A DNA stretch of 64,000 bases from JAIBBD01 sp041390685 (GCA_041390685.1 JAWKPL010000001.1:2551143-2615142), one strand, 5' to 3'; counted from the first letter of the stretch, positions 1-8,511 are shown. A program made the numbers and translations. The notes: a model not told the origin generated them from the letters alone.

Positions 1-530
1 AGCACGGTTCCTGCGGGCAGCACCACCTCGCCCGCCCGTACATCCTCGCCGGCGTGGCGGATGTTCGCGCCAGCCCCGGCCGCAACGTCGATGCGCACGC
101 GCCCACGAGGCGCTTCGCTCCACCGCCCGTGCTCCTGCTCGTCTGTCTCCTCGAACGGCACGACCGCATCCGCGCCCTCGGGGATCGGCGCCCCGGTCAT
201 GATGCGCACGGCCTCGCCCGCACCCACAGTCCCCTCGAAGACGGAACCTGCCGCGAGGTAGCCCGTCACGCGCAGTTCGCGTGGCGTCGAGGTGGTCGCC
301 CCCTCGGTGTCGGCGGCGCGCACGGCATAGCCGTCCATGCTCGTGTTCGCCATCGGCGGGATGTTGAAGCCGCTCCGCACGTCCTCGGCCAGCACCTGCC
401 CGAGGGCCTCCGTGAGCAGCGCCTGCTCAGTCGGCAGCGGCGCAAAGTGTTCCAGGATGCGCGCGCGCGCCTCCTCGACCGAGATCATCCCGCTCGGCCC
501 GGGCGCCCCATGGTGCGCGATCGTCGTCAT
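1..530 (-). CDS. moeA: Molybdopterin molybdenumtransferase MoeA, N-terminal part (runs off left edge)
   Basis: MoeA inserts molybdate into adenylylated molybdopterin in molybdenum cofactor synthesis. About 176 N-terminal residues are visible, read from the complement. They include ISVEEARARIL, the family stretch NIPPMANTSMDGYAVRAAD (near residues 58-76) and the MTGAPIPEGADAVVPFEE segment (near 111-128). The first ATG is at 530; a second ATG at 488, just before ISVEEA, is a plausible alternative start. The rest lies outside the window. A molybdenum hydroxylase operon at 45430-49172 and a MoaD-like gene at 49858 would use the product. Confidence 0.9.
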   Translation of the reverse strand, partial: MTTIAHHGAPGPSGMISVEEARARILEHFAPLPTEQALLTEALGQVLAEDVRSGFNIPPMANTSMDGYAVRAADTEGATTSTPRELRVTGYLAAGSVFEGTVGAGEAVRIMTGAPIPEGADAVVPFEETDEQEHGRWSEAPRGRVRIDVAAGAGANIRHAGEDVRAGEVVLPAGTV

Positions 531-569
531 CCGTCGTGTCTCGTGGGCGCGGTCATCAGAGCGGCTGGG

Positions 570-824
570 CTAGCCGAGCTGCACCGACAGGCACGTGGTG
601 GTCCGCTGCACGCCGGGCACCCGCTGGATGTCCTCCGTGATGCACTTCCCGAGCAGGTCGAGGTCGTCCGCCTCGAGTTGCACGATCACGTCGAACGGGC
701 CGGTGACGGTGTCCACCGCCAGCACCCGCGCCAGCGTCGGCGCGAGGTCGCGCATCGCGCGCCCCACCGCCTGTGTCCGCCCGACTTCCGTCTCTACCAG
801 GATGTAGCCCCGAATCGGCATCAA
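570..824 (-). CDS. Stand-alone Lrp/AsnC ligand-binding (RAM) domain protein
   Basis: An 84-residue protein made only of the RAM fold that binds amino acids in Lrp/AsnC regulators: GYILVETEVGR at the start, then GPFDVIVQLEADDLDLL and the closing VPGVQRTTTCLSVQL. There is no helix-turn-helix, so it cannot bind DNA alone; such small proteins are thought to act as effector sensors or partners, but the role here is unknown. Start is ATG 824 or the adjacent ATG 821. It is read leftward toward moeA, about 40 bases away. A second copy of the same domain type is at 56236. Confidence 0.85.
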   Translation of the reverse strand: MMPIRGYILVETEVGRTQAVGRAMRDLAPTLARVLAVDTVTGPFDVIVQLEADDLDLLGKCITEDIQRVPGVQRTTTCLSVQLG

Positions 825-910
825 GCGACCTTTCAGTGGTCATGGCTGTCTCTGGCTGATTGTACGGGAGGCCGCCCCCGCCTGACCGCCCCTCCCGCCC
901 CCGACCGCGC

Positions 911-2134
911 TCACCCGGCGAACGCCGCGGTCGCTCCCTTCGAGGTGTTGCGACGGTGTGCCCGTAGCCACAGCGGTCCGATGGCCAGTGCGCCGGCGGC
1001 GAGCGACACGCCGAGCAGCGCGAACGCCGCCGGCAGGCCCTCCCGGTCCGCCACTGCGCCCACGACCGGACCCAGCGGCGCGATGAACAGACCCCGCGAC
1101 AGCGATTCGAGTGAGAGCACCGTCGCACGCTGCTCCGAGGGCACCCGCCGGTTCACATACCCGGTCGTCAGCGGGATGATTGTCGACTCCAGCAGCGCCA
1201 GCACCGGGATGAACGCGAACGCTGCCAGCGTCGGCGTCGCCGCGAGGCCCGCGTACGCGGCCACCCCGCCCGCCCCGAGGATCGCCAGGAACGTCACCTC
1301 GCCTGTACGTCGGAGCACCGCCGCCACCACGAACGCCCCCACCGCGGCCGCCGCCCACGGCACCACCTGCAACGAGGAGAACGCCACGCCCACCTCGACG
1401 CCGCGGTCCAGCAGCAGCGGCTGAACGAGGTACATCACGGCCCCCATCGCGGCGCTCAGCGCCCCGCCCAGCGCCACGAGCCACCGCAGCGCGTGATCGT
1501 GCCAGCTCAGCCGGAACGCGATCGCGATGTTGTTGAAGTACCGCGTCACCACCCCCGCCGGAGCGCGGTGAGGCGCCTCGATCATCGCGAATGCGATGAC
1601 CGCCGCGACGAGGGTCACTCCGACGCCCGCGAAGATCGTGAACTGCACGCTTGTCAGCACAGCCAGCGGTCCGCCAATCGCCGTCGCGACCGCGGCGCCG
1701 ACCCACACCAGCGCCTCCCCGCGCCCCGCGTGACGCTCGTACTCGTCCTCCCGGCCCAGCGCCTGCAGCGTGTCGTACAACAGCGCGAGGTCCGCGCCCG
1801 ACATCAGTGCCGCCGACACCGCCCACAACATGAACGACGCGAGCAGCACCGGGAACGACGTCGTGAACGCAAACAGCACCAGCGCGAGCGCAAGCACCAC
1901 GCAGCCCAGCCCCACCGACAGTGACCGCCCCCAGCGGTCCGCCACGGCCCCCGTCGGCACCTCGAGTAGCACCGTCGCGAGGAAATAGAGCCCGTCCGCA
2001 CCCGTCACCTCGGCCAGCGAGAAGCCCTGCTCGACCGTGAGGTACACGATCCACACGGGGATCCATACCTGCGCGTCGCGCAGGAACCGGTACAGGTAGA
2101 ACAGGCGGATGTTCATCTCGAGCGAGCGGCGCAT
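911..2134 (-). CDS. MFS transporter, drug-efflux-like
   Basis: A 407-residue polytopic membrane protein with about twelve hydrophobic segments. The loop between helices 2 and 3 carries the MFS signature (GAVADRWGRS, near residue 60). Its N terminus (RLFYLYRFLRDAQVWIPVWIVYL) resembles multidrug/antibiotic MFS efflux proteins, but substrate cannot be read from sequence. ATG 2134 is the first start; ATG 2116 is equally possible. It is transcribed divergently from pheS, with about 70 bases between them. Confidence 0.85.
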   Translation of the reverse strand: MRRSLEMNIRLFYLYRFLRDAQVWIPVWIVYLTVEQGFSLAEVTGADGLYFLATVLLEVPTGAVADRWGRSLSVGLGCVVLALALVLFAFTTSFPVLLASFMLWAVSAALMSGADLALLYDTLQALGREDEYERHAGRGEALVWVGAAVATAIGGPLAVLTSVQFTIFAGVGVTLVAAVIAFAMIEAPHRAPAGVVTRYFNNIAIAFRLSWHDHALRWLVALGGALSAAMGAVMYLVQPLLLDRGVEVGVAFSSLQVVPWAAAAVGAFVVAAVLRRTGEVTFLAILGAGGVAAYAGLAATPTLAAFAFIPVLALLESTIIPLTTGYVNRRVPSEQRATVLSLESLSRGLFIAPLGPVVGAVADREGLPAAFALLGVSLAAGALAIGPLWLRAHRRNTSKGATAAFAG

Positions 2135-2203
2135 GCCGTCTACTCTAGCCGCTGTCCCCCGCGCCCTGCCCCCAACGGCTTGCTGCCGCTACACTGCCCC
2201 TCG

Positions 2204-3262
2204 ATGACTGCCACCGGTCCGGCCGCCAGCCTCGAGGAAATCGCACGCGACGCCCGCGACGGTCTCGCAGCCGCCGAGGACGAACGCGCCCTCGAAGTGT
2301 GGCGCACCGCCACGCTCGGTCGCAGCGGCACCCTCACCTCGGTCCTCCGCAGTCTCGGCGGCCTCCCGCCCGAGGAGCGCCGGGCGGTGGGCGAGGCCGC
2401 CAACCGCGTGAAGGACGAACTCGAGGCAGCGCTCGCGGCGCGCCGCGAGGCCCTCCGTGCCGCGGCGCTTGCTGCCCAGGTCGCCGCGGGCGCCGTCGAC
2501 GTCACCCTGCCCGGCCGCCCCGTGATGCGCGGCGGCCTGCACCCCGTCACCCGCACCAGGCGCGAGATCCTCGCCGCCTTCACCCGCATGGGCTTCGATA
2601 CCGTCGAGGGCCCCGAGGTCGAGCTCGACGAGTACAACTTCGAGCGCCTGCGCATCCCCGCCGACCACCCCGCCCGCGACATGTGGGACACCTTCTGGCT
2701 CTCCTACGAGGTCGGCGGTGTCCGTCCCATGCTCTTGCGCACGCACACGTCGCCCATGCAGGTCCGCCACATGGAGACCCACGAGCCGCCCATCCGGATC
2801 GCCGTCCCGGGACGCTGCTACCGCTACGAGGCCACGGACGCCACCCACGAGTGGATGCTCCAGCAGGTCGAGCTGCTCGTGGTCGGCGAGGGTGTCTCGA
2901 TGGCACAGCTGAAGGGGACGCTCCAGGAGTTCGCCCGTCAGATCTTCGGCGCCGAGACCCGCGTGCTCCTCCGCAACTCGTATTTCCCCTTCGTCGAGCC
3001 CGGCGTCGAGCTGGCCGTCTCCTGCTTCGCCTGCCCCGGCACCGATCCCGCCTGCTCCGTGTGCCGCGGCTCCGGCTGGCTTGAGATCATGGGCGCCGGG
3101 ATGGTGCACCCCGAGATCCTCGCCGCCGCCGGCTACGACACCGAGCGCTACACGGGCTTCGCTGCCGGCATGGGCGTCGAGCGCATCGCCATGCTCAAGT
3201 ACGGCGTCGAGGACATCCGTCATTTCTACGCCAACGACCTCCGTTTCCTCGCTCAGTTCTGA
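2204..3262 (+). CDS. pheS: Phenylalanine--tRNA ligase alpha subunit
   Basis: The catalytic subunit of PheRS, which charges tRNA-Phe in an alpha2beta2 complex. The 352-residue product has the N-terminal coiled region with LGRSGTLTSVLRSL, the class II aaRS core (HPVTRTRREILAAFTRMGF, LLRTHTSPMQVRHME, RCYRYEATDATHEWMLQQVE) and C-terminal GMGVERIAMLKYGVEDIRHFY. A CxxC...CxxC insert (CFACPGTDPACSVC) is the usual PheS zinc-type element. I chose ATG 2204; an upstream in-frame start at 2180 adds eight unconserved residues. pheT does not follow; an unrelated membrane protein starts 14 bases downstream. Confidence 0.95.
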   Translation: MTATGPAASLEEIARDARDGLAAAEDERALEVWRTATLGRSGTLTSVLRSLGGLPPEERRAVGEAANRVKDELEAALAARREALRAAALAAQVAAGAVDVTLPGRPVMRGGLHPVTRTRREILAAFTRMGFDTVEGPEVELDEYNFERLRIPADHPARDMWDTFWLSYEVGGVRPMLLRTHTSPMQVRHMETHEPPIRIAVPGRCYRYEATDATHEWMLQQVELLVVGEGVSMAQLKGTLQEFARQIFGAETRVLLRNSYFPFVEPGVELAVSCFACPGTDPACSVCRGSGWLEIMGAGMVHPEILAAAGYDTERYTGFAAGMGVERIAMLKYGVEDIRHFYANDLRFLAQF

Positions 3263-3275
3263 CGCCGGGGACCGC

Positions 3276-3773
3276 ATGGCGCAGTCGAACGCGCAGTCCG
3301 GCATCCGCCTCGAGTTGCTCTGGCTCCTCGCACTCCTGCTCTCGCTCCTGGCCGTCGTGACATGGCGCTTCGCGCTCGCCCCCGGCGACGACGAGCCCGC
3401 CGCGGGTGCCGCCACCGCCACGCCGGCCGCAACCTCCGCCGCGGTCCGCGTGTGCGGCGAGGAGGTCGACAGCCCTGGCTCCGAACTGAACCTCGCGGCC
3501 CGCGAGTGTCTGCTTGCCGCGGCGCCCACGGGCGAGCGCGTCGACTTCACCACCACCCGCTTCACTGTCGAGGGCCAGCCCGTATACTGGCGCGTCCGCG
3601 TCCTCGCCTGGGGGGACATCGAGGTCACCATCGACAACCGCGCGGATGAGTTTTCCGGCCCTGCGCGCCGCCGCATCCTCACCCACCGCTGCACCTCGCT
3701 CGCACGCTCCGCGACTGAGGAACACCGCATCGATGTGCTCGGCTGCACCGGCGGCGAAAGCCTCACCTTCTAG
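3276..3773 (+). CDS. Membrane-anchored hypothetical protein
   Basis: 165 residues, not recognised. One N-terminal transmembrane helix (LELLWLLALLLSLLAVVTW, about residues 12-30) is followed by an Ala/Thr/Pro-rich linker and a roughly 115-residue extracytoplasmic domain. That domain has four cysteines (VCGEEV, RECLLAA, HRCTSL, LGCTGG) that could form two disulfides. Starts at ATG 3276, 13 bases after pheS, so probably co-transcribed. No enzyme motif is visible. Confidence 0.6.
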   Translation: MAQSNAQSGIRLELLWLLALLLSLLAVVTWRFALAPGDDEPAAGAATATPAATSAAVRVCGEEVDSPGSELNLAARECLLAAAPTGERVDFTTTRFTVEGQPVYWRVRVLAWGDIEVTIDNRADEFSGPARRRILTHRCTSLARSATEEHRIDVLGCTGGESLTF

Positions 3774-3890
3774 TCCGGCAGGCCGTCGGACGAGGTCTCA
3801 TCGCCAGGCACAACAACACGGATAGAAATGTCGGAAGTAATCGCACAGCGCCCGAAGTGCGGACGTGATAAAGAAACGCATCTCCGTCAA

Positions 3891-3950
3891 CACGATCGAT
3901 GGTGAATATTTGACTTTGTGATGGGTAAACCACCGCAACCGTCGATCGTG
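3891..3950. promoter_or_regulatory. Long inverted repeat upstream of the substrate-binding lipoprotein gene
   Basis: Arms CACGATCGATGGT (3891-3903) and ACCGTCGATCGTG (3938-3950) pair over 13 bases with one G-T wobble, separated by 34 bases that include TTGACT. It sits in an AT-richer 248-base gap, about 70 bases before the lipoprotein start at 4022. It could be an operator or a leader hairpin. No clear sigma-70 promoter could be fixed. Confidence 0.4.
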
Positions 3951-4021
3951 ATTTGAAGTTATCCATCCGCAGCAATTACGGTTTCTCGCGCGGCAACACG
4001 CATTTCCAGAGGGGAGACCAT

Positions 4022-5809
4022 ATGTCAGATCCATTCGAGGTGCAGGAGGGGCGCTGGTCGATGAACCGACGCGCTCTCCTTCGGGGTGGCTCGCTCGCCG
4101 TCGCCGGCGTCGCCGCCGCTGCCCTCATCGGCTGCGGCAGTGACGACGAGGAGTCGGACTCCGGCTCGGGCGACTCGACCGGCACCCCCGCGGCTACCGG
4201 CACCGCCGCCGCCTCCAACGTCGACCAGGGCCCGGGCCTGCCGTACCCGTTCAACTTCAAGGAGCCCGACAAGACCCCCAAGGACGGCGGCACCATGACC
4301 GTCGGCGTCGCCTGGGATGTCTCGACGATGGACCCGACGAAGTCCGCCGCCGGCGGCACGATCACTGTCCCGAACATCGTCTACGACCGCCTCATCGGCT
4401 TTAAGTCCGGCATCCACTACGACCGCCTGAAGCTCGAGCTCAAGCCGGAGCTGGCCAGCTCCTGGGAGCGCAGCCCGGATGGCCTCGTCTACACATTCAA
4501 GATCCGCCCCGGCGTGAAGTGGCAGAACGTGGCGCCGTTGAGCGGCCGCGCCTTCGTCGCCTCCGACGCCGCGTTCGCGTACGAGCGCTACCGCAAGGAA
4601 GGCGTCCACACCGCGATCTGGTCGGATGTCGACAAGATCGAGGCGCCTGATGACGCCACCCTGAAGATCACACTGAAGAAGCCGCTCGTCGACTTCATCA
4701 ACAACCTCGGCGGCCGTTACCAGACCATCTTCCCGAAGGAGCTGGTCGAGAACGACGCCATCTCCAAGACACCCATCGGCACCGGTCCGATGATCTTCAA
4801 GGACGCCACTCCGCAGCAGCAGGTGACGTTCACGAAGAACCCCGACTACTGGCAGGGCAAGATCCACCTCGACGGCTGGGTCTTCAGGATCATGCCGGAC
4901 ATCGCTGCGCGTACCGCTGCCTTCCGTGCCGGCCAGCTGGACTACGCGTACAGCATCGCCGCGAAGCTCAGCGAGGCCCAGAACATCGAGAAGTCGATGA
5001 GCGGCCTGCAGATGCAGATCACCGGTGGCCAGGCCGGTGGCTACGGCTTCGGCATGAACGTCCAGAACGAGAAGTTCAAGGATGAGCGTGTCCGCCGCGC
5101 CATCGCCCTCGCGCAGGACCACCAGACGACGCTCCAGCTCATCTACGAGGGCCTGGGCGTCGCACTGCCCGACCAGTTCTGGACCTTCGTCTACGACACG
5201 GAGCCGTCGATCCAGAACGGCGACCTCGGTCAGTGGAACAAGTGGGGCGGCGACGCCGCGGAGGCCAAGAAGCTCCTCGAGGCCGCCGGCGCGTCCAACC
5301 TCACCATCGACGCCACGTACTACACCTACGCCGGCTACGACGCCACGCGCCCGGAGGTCCTCACTGACCAGTTCCGCCGCGCCGGCATCAACTTCAACGC
5401 CAAGAAGGTGGAGTACACGGAGTTCAACTCGCAGTGGGTCGGCGCCAAGCTCGCCGAGGCCACCACGAGTGGCTGGGGCGCGCCGGGCTTCGACGCGGAC
5501 AACTACTTCTACAACCAGGTCCACTCCACGTCGCCCGGCAACCGGCACCAGATCAAGGACGCCCAGATCGACCAGTGGGCTGAGCAGCAGCGCGTCGAAC
5601 TCGACCCGGCGAAGCGCAAGGAACTGCTCAAGAACATCTGGAACCGCATCTGGACCGACCAGATGTACCGCATCCCCCAGAGCGGTGGGTACGCCTTCGA
5701 GCTGTACCAGCCCTGGCTCCGCGGCTTCCGTTCGGGTGGCCCCAACGGCAGCAGCAGCTACTTCTACGACTGGGGCGAGCAGGTCATCGACATGTGGCTC
5801 GACAAGTAG
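4022..5809 (+). CDS. ABC transporter substrate-binding lipoprotein, family 5 (peptide/nickel type)
   Basis: A 595-residue solute-binding protein of the DppA/OppA class. The N terminus has a Tat-type twin arginine (MNRRALLRGGSLAVAG) ending in a lipobox (ALIGC, Cys about residue 38), then a low-complexity Ser/Thr/Ala linker. The SBP_bac_5 body follows (GGTMTVGVAWDVSTMDPTKS, ELASSWERSPDGLVYTFKIR, GTGPMIFK). The start is fixed by GAGGGGAGA just upstream of ATG 4022. No permease or ATPase gene is near, so it is an orphan binding protein; the ligand is unknown. Hairpin sequences lie just downstream. Confidence 0.9.
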   Translation: MSDPFEVQEGRWSMNRRALLRGGSLAVAGVAAAALIGCGSDDEESDSGSGDSTGTPAATGTAAASNVDQGPGLPYPFNFKEPDKTPKDGGTMTVGVAWDVSTMDPTKSAAGGTITVPNIVYDRLIGFKSGIHYDRLKLELKPELASSWERSPDGLVYTFKIRPGVKWQNVAPLSGRAFVASDAAFAYERYRKEGVHTAIWSDVDKIEAPDDATLKITLKKPLVDFINNLGGRYQTIFPKELVENDAISKTPIGTGPMIFKDATPQQQVTFTKNPDYWQGKIHLDGWVFRIMPDIAARTAAFRAGQLDYAYSIAAKLSEAQNIEKSMSGLQMQITGGQAGGYGFGMNVQNEKFKDERVRRAIALAQDHQTTLQLIYEGLGVALPDQFWTFVYDTEPSIQNGDLGQWNKWGGDAAEAKKLLEAAGASNLTIDATYYTYAGYDATRPEVLTDQFRRAGINFNAKKVEYTEFNSQWVGAKLAEATTSGWGAPGFDADNYFYNQVHSTSPGNRHQIKDAQIDQWAEQQRVELDPAKRKELLKNIWNRIWTDQMYRIPQSGGYAFELYQPWLRGFRSGGPNGSSSYFYDWGEQVIDMWLDK

Positions 5810-5832
5810 TCGAGCGGCATCGGTAGCTCGTG

Positions 5833-5880
5833 GGTCCGTCCCGTGTCACTTGATCGTGGCACGGGGCGGACCTACCGTTT
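5833..5880 (+). terminator. Hairpin after the substrate-binding protein gene
   Basis: GGTCCGTCCCGTG (5833-5845) pairs with CACGGGGCGGACC (5860-5872), 13 bases with one G-U pair, followed by TACCGTTTT. It lies 24 bases after the stop at 5809 and fits a terminator. The same stretch also holds the likely promoter of the histidine operon, so an operator role is possible too. Confidence 0.5.
5850..5878 (+). promoter_or_regulatory. Probable sigma-70 promoter of the histidine operon
   Basis: TTGATC (5850-5855) and TACCGT (5873-5878) are separated by 17 bases. Transcription would begin close to the ATG at 5886, making the leader peptide nearly leaderless, which would explain why no Shine-Dalgarno sequence precedes it. 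Seen by eye only. Confidence 0.4.
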
Positions 5881-5885
5881 TCTCG

Positions 5886-5975
5886 ATGGAATCGACCACC
5901 ATGACGCTCCACGCGCACCACGAGCATGCCCATGCCCGCCACGTCGCGCCGCCGCGAGGTTGTCTCCGTCCATAG
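5886..5975 (+). CDS. hisL: Histidine-rich leader peptide of the his operon
   Basis: A small ORF of 29 codons (or 24 from the second ATG at 5901) ending at TAG 5973. It contains MTLHAHHEHAHARH: six His codons within eleven codons (5910-5942). It lies directly upstream of a GC-rich hairpin with a T-run (5999-6026) and of hisZ. This is the arrangement of a translation-coupled attenuator: a ribosome starved for charged tRNA-His would stall on the His codons and change the downstream fold. The attenuation role is inference from layout; the His-codon cluster and hairpin are seen directly. Confidence 0.7.
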   Translation: MESTTMTLHAHHEHAHARHVAPPRGCLRP

Positions 5976-5998
5976 ACCACATCGGACCGGTTGATAAC

Positions 5999-6026
5999 AC
6001 GCCGCGGCGACTCCCGCGGCGTTTTG
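5999..6026 (+). terminator. Rho-independent terminator, likely his-operon attenuator
   Basis: ACGCCGCGG (5999-6007) pairs perfectly with CCGCGGCGT (6014-6022) around a 6-base loop and runs into TTTTGTTG. It sits 23 bases after the leader peptide stop and about 95 bases before hisZ, so it ends transcription before the operon unless an alternative fold forms. CCGCG at 5952-5956 can pair with CGCGG of the first arm and is a candidate part of an antiterminator. Confidence 0.75.
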
Positions 6027-6122
6027 TTGTGCGAACCGCCCCCAGACCAAGGAACGCGACCATTGAGCACCGTAGAATCCCTCGAGGAGACCCCCGCGCC
6101 CTCCGGCGCCTCAGGAGACAAC

Positions 6123-7103
6123 ATGGATCACGTCTGGCGCAGCCGCGGCATGCGCGACTTCGGCCCCGACGAGATGCGACGCTTCCGTCGCGCGGAGCGC
6201 GCCTTCCTCGATGTGACATCCAGCCGCGGCTACGTCGAGATCCGCACCCCCGCCATTGAGCCCCTCCACCTCTTCACCGCGACCGGTTCGCTGTCCCCAC
6301 AACTCCTCGACCGCGTGTATTCATTCCTCGACTGGGACGGATGGAGCGGCGAACGCGTCGTCCTGCGCCCCGACAACACGGTCCCCGCCGCCCGCTGGTA
6401 CGAGGCCCACTGGCACGGCGCCAGCCCCGCCCGCCTTTCCTACGTGCAGCCCGTCTACCGCTTCGAGCCCGGCGACGAGGAGCGCGAGCAATGGCAGTGC
6501 GGCGTCGAGCTGTTCGACCTCGGCGCGCTCGAGGCCGACCGCGAGCTTCTGGTGCTGGGCGCCGATGTGCTCGCCGCCCTTGGTCTGAGCGACCTGACAT
6601 TCGAACTGGCGCACGCCGGCCTCGTGCGTGCCATCCTCGATGCCGCCGGCCTCGATCCGGTCGCGCAGCTTGCGACGTACGACCGCCTCCTCCAGGGCGA
6701 CCCGACAGTCGTGACCGAACTGATCGCGCTTCACCCCGACCGTGGAGCGGCGCTGCGTCTGCTGTTCGACGTCGACGGGACGGGCGGCGGCTACATCGCT
6801 AACCTGCGGTCGAGCCTCGGCGCGGCCGTCCCTGGCGCCGAGGGCCCGCTCCTCGAACTCGAAGCGGCAGCCGCGGCCCTCGATGACGCTGGCTACTCGT
6901 ATCGCCTGGTCCCGGCCACGGCACGCAACTTCGAGTACTACACCGGCCTCACCTTCCGCCTGAGCGCCGGCAGCGCCGAGTGCGTTCGCGGCGGCCGCTA
7001 CGATGGCCTCGGCGGTGCGCTCGGCGACCGCTCCGCGCCCGCCTCCGGCTTCGCAGCCGACCTCGTCGCCCTCGCCACGCTCCTTGAGGCGTACGAGGAA
7101 TGA
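6123..7103 (+). CDS. hisZ: ATP phosphoribosyltransferase regulatory subunit HisZ
   Basis: HisZ is the HisRS-like partner that short-form HisG needs for the first step of histidine synthesis. The 326 residues show the class II synthetase-like core: RGMRDFGPDEMRRFRRAE at the start, GYVEIRTPAIEPLHLF, RPDNTVPAARW, YVQPVYRFEPG, ECGVELFDL-like QCGVELFDLGAL, and C-terminal YYTGLTFRL and RGGRYDGLGG. I chose ATG 6123 because AGGAG lies six bases upstream; a TTG at 6063 behind AAGGAA would add 20 poorly conserved residues. It overlaps the next gene by four bases (ATGA). Confidence 0.9.
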   Translation: MDHVWRSRGMRDFGPDEMRRFRRAERAFLDVTSSRGYVEIRTPAIEPLHLFTATGSLSPQLLDRVYSFLDWDGWSGERVVLRPDNTVPAARWYEAHWHGASPARLSYVQPVYRFEPGDEEREQWQCGVELFDLGALEADRELLVLGADVLAALGLSDLTFELAHAGLVRAILDAAGLDPVAQLATYDRLLQGDPTVVTELIALHPDRGAALRLLFDVDGTGGGYIANLRSSLGAAVPGAEGPLLELEAAAAALDDAGYSYRLVPATARNFEYYTGLTFRLSAGSAECVRGGRYDGLGGALGDRSAPASGFAADLVALATLLEAYEE

Positions 7104-8509
7104 GCGGCGAGATTCGTGTCGCGCTGCCTCGCGGCGAGCTGCGCGAGGCGCTCGCCAAGCAGCTGCGCGCCGTCGGCTTCGTCGCTGAAGGCTACGGCGA
7201 GGGTTCGCGCGCGTACCGCTTCACCGTCACCGGCCACCCCGGCGTGGTCGTGCGCGTCTTCTCTGACCGCGACATCCCCATCCAGGTGGCGCTGGGGCAG
7301 TACGACCTCGGGATCACGCGCAGCGCCTGGGTCGACGAACTCCTCGTACGCTACGCGCAGGACTCGATCGTCGCGCTCCGCCCGCTCGACCTTGGACGCG
7401 AGCGCCTCGTCATCGCCGCCCCGCCCGGTACGGATCTCGATGCGCTCGCCACCTCACGAGTCGTGCGCGTGGCCACGGAGTACCCCCACCTCACGTCTCG
7501 CTTCATGAACCGTCTGCGCGTTCCCTCCTACCGCCTCTATGAGGTCTGGGGACAGGCTCAGGCCTGGCCCCCTGAGGACGCGGACCTCGCCGCCGTGCCG
7601 GAGCAGACCCTGGCCGGGGAAGACCTGGTCGCCCTCGCCACCGTGCACGAGGGCTCGCCGATGCTCATCGCGAACCGTGCTTCGCTGGCCACCCGCGACC
7701 TCGCGAGCGCCCTCGATGCCCTGCTCCGTCTACCGATGCAGCCGGCGCCGGTCGGGCCGGTCGACCCCCGGCCGCTGCCGCGTGGCCGCGCCCCGCGCCT
7801 CGCGGCGCCGCCCGAGCGCACGGCGTTCCGTATCGCCGTGCCGGACGGTCACGCGCAACGGCACACCGTTGCCGCTCTCGCCGAGGCCGGCATCAGCTTC
7901 GACGGCTACGAGGAGCGCGCCGCCGTCCGCCGCCCTCGCTCGTCGCTGCCCGGCGTCGAGGTGAAAGTCATCCGTCCGCAGGACATGCCGATGGCCGTCG
8001 CCCTGGGCGCGTACGACCTGGCCCTCACCGGCCGCGACTGGCTCGCTGCCCACCTCTCGGCCTTCCCCGGCTCGCCGGTCATCGAGCTCGCCGACCTCCG
8101 CCGCAGCCGCTACTCTCTCGGCGCCGTCGTGCCCGATGACCTGCCAGCGGATACCATCGACCAGGCCATCGCGTACTGGCGTCGCGACGACCCGAACAGG
8201 CCCATCCGCGTGGCCTCCGAATACGTCGCGCTCGCTGACGACTACGCCCGCGAACGGCGCCTCGGCCGCTACCAGGTGATCCCCATCGCCGGAGCCTCCG
8301 AGGGCTTCGTACCAGACGACGCCGAGATCCTCATCGAGGGTTCAGAGACCGGCACCACCCTGCGCGCCAATCGGCTGCGTATGATCGATATCACGATGGA
8401 GTCGACCAACTGCGCGATCGGTGCGCTGCAGCGCCCAACCGGAGCACGCGGCGAGATGCGCGACCAGTTCGTGGAGCGGCTGCGCGCCGCTGCCTCGGTG
8501 GTGGCATAG
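7100..8509 (+). CDS. hisG: Tandem-duplicated ATP phosphoribosyltransferase (HisG-HisG fusion)
   Basis: HisG joins ATP and PRPP, the committed step of histidine synthesis. A short-form HisG is about 210 residues; this protein has 469 and reads as two HisG cores in tandem. Half 1 (about 1-215): IRVALPRGELREAL, YDLGITRSAW, IAAPPGTDLDAL. Half 2 (about 243-469): FRIAVPDGHAQRHT, YDLALTGRDW, then ETGTTLRANRL (416-426), the PRPP-binding loop. In half 1 the matching place reads PEQTLAGEDLVALATVHEGS, so the phosphate-binding loop is degraded and that half is probably not catalytic. An Ala/Pro/Arg-rich linker joins them. Overlaps hisZ by ATGA. Whether HisZ contacts one or both halves is unknown. Confidence 0.85.
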   Translation: MSGEIRVALPRGELREALAKQLRAVGFVAEGYGEGSRAYRFTVTGHPGVVVRVFSDRDIPIQVALGQYDLGITRSAWVDELLVRYAQDSIVALRPLDLGRERLVIAAPPGTDLDALATSRVVRVATEYPHLTSRFMNRLRVPSYRLYEVWGQAQAWPPEDADLAAVPEQTLAGEDLVALATVHEGSPMLIANRASLATRDLASALDALLRLPMQPAPVGPVDPRPLPRGRAPRLAAPPERTAFRIAVPDGHAQRHTVAALAEAGISFDGYEERAAVRRPRSSLPGVEVKVIRPQDMPMAVALGAYDLALTGRDWLAAHLSAFPGSPVIELADLRRSRYSLGAVVPDDLPADTIDQAIAYWRRDDPNRPIRVASEYVALADDYARERRLGRYQVIPIAGASEGFVPDDAEILIEGSETGTTLRANRLRMIDITMESTNCAIGALQRPTGARGEMRDQFVERLRAAASVVA

Positions 8510-8511
8510 CC

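Noticed and set aside
54..1424. 456-codon plus-strand open frame
   Set aside because: Shadow of moeA, the RAM gene and the MFS gene on the other strand; Arg/Pro/His-rich with no domain.
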